From contig JABDQX010000134.1 in NCBI GenBank assembly GCA_013042035.1, forward strand, positions 1 through 8,356: DNA of 8,356 bases, written 5' to 3'. Of the stretch, positions 6,159-8,356 are shown piece after piece. Source of the stretch: Gammaproteobacteria bacterium (GTDB lineage: Bacteria; Pseudomonadota; Gammaproteobacteria; HK1). The position numbers and the translations under genes are program-made. The notes beneath the pieces were generated by a model that saw nothing but the letters and a program-made list of their open reading frames with translations, was not told where the DNA came from and searched no databases. Numbering within the stretch: position 1 is the first letter of the stretch; each line of letters starts with the position of its first letter.

Positions 6159-6189
6159 TAAGCAATAACATCCTCATTATAACCCTATC

Positions 6190-6206
6190 GCCTCGCGAAG
6201 CGGGGC
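6190..6206 (+). other. Small stable hairpin upstream of thiC
   Basis: GCCTCGC (6190-6196), loop GAA, GCGGGGC (6200-6206) give a 7-bp stem with one G-U pair. It directly touches the next palindrome at 6206-6236. Too few T residues follow for a confident terminator, although CATATAATTTT comes next. Confidence 0.4.
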
Positions 6207-6236
6207 CATATAATTTTGCCAGGCAAAATTATCTGG
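6206..6236 (+). promoter_or_regulatory. 31-bp palindrome overlapping a TATAAT box and the thiC ribosome binding site
   Basis: The left arm CCATATAATTTTGCC (6206-6220) and right arm GGCAAAATTATCTGG (6222-6236) are complementary at 14 of 15 positions around one central base. The left arm contains a perfect TATAAT (6209-6214). The right arm ends inside the GGAA (6235-6238) that lies 6 bases before the thiC ATG. As DNA it could be an operator over the promoter; as RNA it could hide the ribosome binding site. No good -35 is seen. The palindrome is seen directly; the function is inferred. Confidence 0.6.
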
Positions 6237-6244
6237 AATCACAC

Positions 6245-8197
6245 ATGAAAAAAACCCACGAAGAGCCTTCCGGTATGTCCACTGTCACAAACGCCACCCC
6301 CACAAACTCATCCCTTAGCAAATCCGCGCACGTGGATCCGACTGCCTTCGCCTCTTTCCCCAATGCAAGGAAGATCTACCTAACCGGCAGCAGGCCCGAT
6401 ATTCGCGTACCCATACGGGAGATTCGCTTAACCGAAATACCCGCGAACACCACCGCCGATGGCGCCACTGATAACGATGTTACCGGTAACCTGGAGGCTT
6501 CCGTCCACGTTTACGATACATCCGGGCCATTCATGGATCCGGATATTTCCGTTGACATTCGCGCCGGATTGCCGCTTTTGCGGGAGAAATGGATAGAGGA
6601 AAGGGCAGATACCGAAATATTGCCGGAAATCAGCTCGGCATATGGCCGTGAACGCCTGGCCGACGCCAGTTTGTCGGAATCGCGTTTTGCCCGCATACGC
6701 CCGCCACGCCGGGCAAAAGCGGGGAAGAATATCACCCAGATGCACTATGCCAGACGTGGCATCATCACACCGGAAATGGAATTCGTGGCCATTCGGGAAA
6801 ATATGCGCCTCGAAAGCGCGCGCGAACACGCAGGTCCCCTGACGCAGCATCCGGGAGAGAGCTTCGGCGCGGCGATCCCCGATGTGATTACCCCGGAATT
6901 CGTCCGTGATGAAATTGCCCGTGGCCGGGCCGTCATGCCGGCCAACATCAATCATCCGGAGATCGAGCCGATGATCATCGGACGCAATTTTCTGGTGAAG
7001 ATCAATGCCAATATCGGCAATTCGGCGCTCGGCTCCTCCATTGAGGAAGAGGTGGACAAGATGGTATGGGGGATCCGCTGGGGCGCCGATACCGTCATGG
7101 ATCTTTCCACGGGGAAGAATATCCACGAAACCCGTGAGTGGATCATCCGCAACAGCCCGACCCCTATCGGTACAGTGCCCATCTACCAGGCCCTGGAGAA
7201 GGTTGACGGAAAACCGGAAGAGCTTACCTGGGAGATATTCCGCGATACCCTGATAGAGCAGGCAGAGCAAGGCGTCGATTATTTCACGATCCACGCGGGA
7301 GTAACGCTTCGTTCCGTACCCCTTACCGCCAGACGCCTGACCGGCATCGTCTCGCGGGGTGGCTCGATCATGGCCAAATGGTGTCTGGCTCACCACCAGG
7401 AGAGTTTCCTGTATACCCGATTCGAGGAGATCTGCGAGATCATGAAGGCCTACGACGTGGCCTTCTCCCTGGGGGATGGCTTCCGCCCCGGCTCCATTGC
7501 CGACGCCAACGATGCCGCCCAATTCGCGGAACTCGATACCCTGGGTGATTTGACTCGGATCGCCTGGAATCACGAGGTGCAAACCATCATCGAGGGCCCC
7601 GGTCACATCCCGATGCATATGATCAAGGAAAACATGGACAGGCAACTTAAGGCCTGTGGCGAAGCGCCTTTTTATACATTGGGGCCCCTGGTCACCGACA
7701 TCGCCCCCGGCTACGACCACATCACCTCGGCCATGGGCGCCGCGATGATTGGTTGGTACGGTACCGCCATGCTGTGTTACGTCACCCCCAAGGAGCATCT
7801 GGGATTGCCGGATCGGGATGATGTAAAAGAGGGGATCATCGTCTACAAGATCGCCGCCCACGCGGCGGATCTCGCCAAGGGCCATCCCGGCGCGCAGATA
7901 CGCGATAACGCCCTATCCAAGGCCCGCTTCGAATTCCGGTGGGAGGATCAATTCAATCTGGGCCTGGACCCGGACCGCGCACGCGAATTCCACGATGCGA
8001 CGCTACCCAAGGAATCGGCCAAGGTCGCGCATTTTTGCTCCATGTGCGGCCCGCAATTCTGCGCCATGCAGATCACCCAGGATGTCCGGGATTTCGCGGA
8101 AAAAGAAGGGATAGCCGATGTGGAAAAGGCCTTGGAAAAAGGAATGCAGGAGAAGGCAGAGGAGTTCGTGGAGAAGGGGGGAGAGATTTACCGGTAA
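6245..8197 (+). CDS. thiC: Phosphomethylpyrimidine synthase ThiC
   Basis: A 650-residue, full-length cytoplasmic radical-SAM enzyme that rearranges 5-aminoimidazole ribotide (AIR) into HMP-phosphate, the pyrimidine half of thiamine. The N-terminal ThiC-associated region includes FPNARKIYLTGSRPDIRVPIREI. Conserved blocks follow: PANINHPEIEPMIIGRNFLV, the RWGADTVMDLSTG strand, IVSRGGSIMAKWCLAHHQE (around 365-385), SLGDGFRPGSIADAND, IEGPGHIPMHM (from 449), LVTDIAPGYDH (to 492), and KARFEFRWEDQFNL. The 4Fe-4S cluster motif CSMCGPQFC gives C598, C601 and C606 in the CX2CX4C order specific to ThiC. Every block matches E. coli ThiC closely from memory. The first ATG is used because GGAA precedes it by 6 bases; an ATG eleven codons in (6275) is also possible. 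No TPP riboswitch is visible upstream, and no other thi gene follows within the window. A 15-bp hairpin includes its stop codon. Confidence 0.97.
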   Translation: MKKTHEEPSGMSTVTNATPTNSSLSKSAHVDPTAFASFPNARKIYLTGSRPDIRVPIREIRLTEIPANTTADGATDNDVTGNLEASVHVYDTSGPFMDPDISVDIRAGLPLLREKWIEERADTEILPEISSAYGRERLADASLSESRFARIRPPRRAKAGKNITQMHYARRGIITPEMEFVAIRENMRLESAREHAGPLTQHPGESFGAAIPDVITPEFVRDEIARGRAVMPANINHPEIEPMIIGRNFLVKINANIGNSALGSSIEEEVDKMVWGIRWGADTVMDLSTGKNIHETREWIIRNSPTPIGTVPIYQALEKVDGKPEELTWEIFRDTLIEQAEQGVDYFTIHAGVTLRSVPLTARRLTGIVSRGGSIMAKWCLAHHQESFLYTRFEEICEIMKAYDVAFSLGDGFRPGSIADANDAAQFAELDTLGDLTRIAWNHEVQTIIEGPGHIPMHMIKENMDRQLKACGEAPFYTLGPLVTDIAPGYDHITSAMGAAMIGWYGTAMLCYVTPKEHLGLPDRDDVKEGIIVYKIAAHAADLAKGHPGAQIRDNALSKARFEFRWEDQFNLGLDPDRAREFHDATLPKESAKVAHFCSMCGPQFCAMQITQDVRDFAEKEGIADVEKALEKGMQEKAEEFVEKGGEIYR

Positions 8198-8226
8198 TCC
8201 ATTCCGGCGTAGCCGGAGTGGATTAC
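8194..8226 (+). other. 15-bp hairpin spanning the thiC stop codon
   Basis: GTAATCCATTCCGGC (8194-8208) and GCCGGAGTGGATTAC (8212-8226) pair along all 15 positions, with one G-U, around the loop GTA. The thiC stop TAA (8195-8197) is inside the left arm. No T-run follows, so it is not a standard intrinsic terminator. It may protect the 3' end of the mRNA, attenuate read-through into the antitoxin gene, or be a dispersed REP-like repeat. Confidence 0.7.
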
Positions 8227-8278
8227 TGGAGAAACGACCGAATGGATAGTGCGCAATGAGGAAAACGGAAACGCAAAC

Positions 8279-8356
8279 ATGACCACCATACACATCGACT
8301 TGGAAGATGCCTTGCTCCGGCAAGCCGACGCCGTATTATCGGAACAGGGGCTTTCG
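8279..8356 (+). CDS. RelB/DinJ-type antitoxin, N-terminal part (cut by window end)
   Basis: Twenty-six codons are open to the window end, starting MTTIHIDLEDALLRQADAVL and ending SEQGLS. A short beta strand (TTIHIDLED) followed by a helix with LLRQADAVLSEQGLS is the pattern of the RelB/DinJ ribbon-helix-helix antitoxins, where the strand binds DNA and the LKxQAxxVLxxxGLs helix is typical. Such proteins repress their own operon and neutralise a RelE/YafQ-family mRNA endonuclease usually encoded just downstream; that gene would be outside this window. GGAAACG lies about 7-8 bases before the ATG. It follows thiC on the same strand after 81 bases and a strong hairpin, so it probably has its own promoter. 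The call rests on a short fragment; another RHH protein is possible. Confidence 0.6.
   Translation, partial: MTTIHIDLEDALLRQADAVLSEQGLS

Larger units (their letters stand above)
5720..6244. other. Hairpin-rich divergent intergenic region with a MITE, no gene seen
   Basis: These 525 bases separate the Pcm-family gene (-) from thiC (+). About a third is the complete MITE-like element at 5976-6158. The rest carries several inverted repeats, at 5736-5773, 5812-5844, 5873-5900 (AATGGTA/TACCATT, 14-base loop), 6190-6206 and 6206-6236. Short open frames of 60-72 codons run through the MITE on both strands but follow its symmetry and resemble no protein I know. I looked for TPP-riboswitch motifs (CTGAGA, ACCC, GAACCTGATCTGG) and saw none. 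Confidence 0.6.

Noticed and set aside
1..6161. CRISPR array or integron-type repeats
   Set aside because: The repeats are two long inverted elements and a few short motifs, not evenly spaced direct repeats with unique spacers, and no cas or integrase gene is present.
5858..6177. Several 60-72-codon open frames on both strands around the MITE
   Set aside because: They follow the symmetric repeat sequence, read in several frames at once, and have no credible ribosome binding site. Proteins annotated from such repeats are usually artefacts.
6428..7885. A 485-codon open frame on the minus strand inside thiC
   Set aside because: It is antisense to a fully conserved ThiC and its translation has no family motifs. 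Long antisense frames are a by-product of the codon use of the real gene.

Overview
The window (8,356 bases, GC a little above half by eye) looks like a chromosomal stretch of a Gram-negative pseudomonadote. It carries two Sec-exported periplasmic-type proteins, a DsbA-like thiol oxidoreductase and an MlaC-like lipid-binding protein, together with proteobacterial-type ThiC and Pcm-family proteins. The C-terminal tail of ThiC and the Pcm subfamily remind me of Betaproteobacteria such as Nitrosomonadales. That is an impression from memory and not a firm assignment.

Layout: (1) 1-45 is the end of a small inverted-repeat element that abuts the stop codon of the first gene. (2) 46-1074 (-) encodes an exported DsbA-like protein. 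(3) 1075-1490 is a 416-base divergent intergenic region with three related copies of a short motif. (4) 1491-2171 (+) is an orphan MlaC/Ttg2D-like protein. (5) 2241-2795 (-) is a LOG-family nucleotide phosphoribohydrolase. (6) 2928-4784 (+) is an exported seven-repeat FG-GAP/VCBS protein with an ASPIC/UnbV C-terminal domain. (7) 4785-5062 lies between convergent genes and holds a probable bidirectional terminator. (8) 5063-5719 (-) is a Pcm-family methyltransferase with a substituted active-site motif. (9) 5720-6244 is a 525-base hairpin-rich region with a complete 183-bp MITE-like element, and it leads into thiC (6245-8197, +). (10) 8279 to the window end is the start of a RelB/DinJ-type antitoxin.

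Apart from thiC and the downstream antitoxin, which share a strand, the genes alternate strand one by one. They therefore look like single-gene transcription units rather than one operon, and I see no shared pathway linking them. Three make or repair envelope or periplasmic components, one makes the thiamine pyrimidine, one acts on nucleotides and one is a methyltransferase.

I did not find a clear new multi-gene system. The most interesting material is non-coding. Two copies of one MITE end, identical over 48 bases and inverted, bracket the five-gene block. The element's apparent 3-bp target (TAA) is the stop codon of the DsbA-like gene. Several strong palindromes sit exactly at gene starts and ends (pcm, thiC start, thiC stop). 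thiC shows no recognisable TPP riboswitch; a 31-bp palindrome overlapping a TATAAT box and the ribosome binding site occupies its immediate leader.
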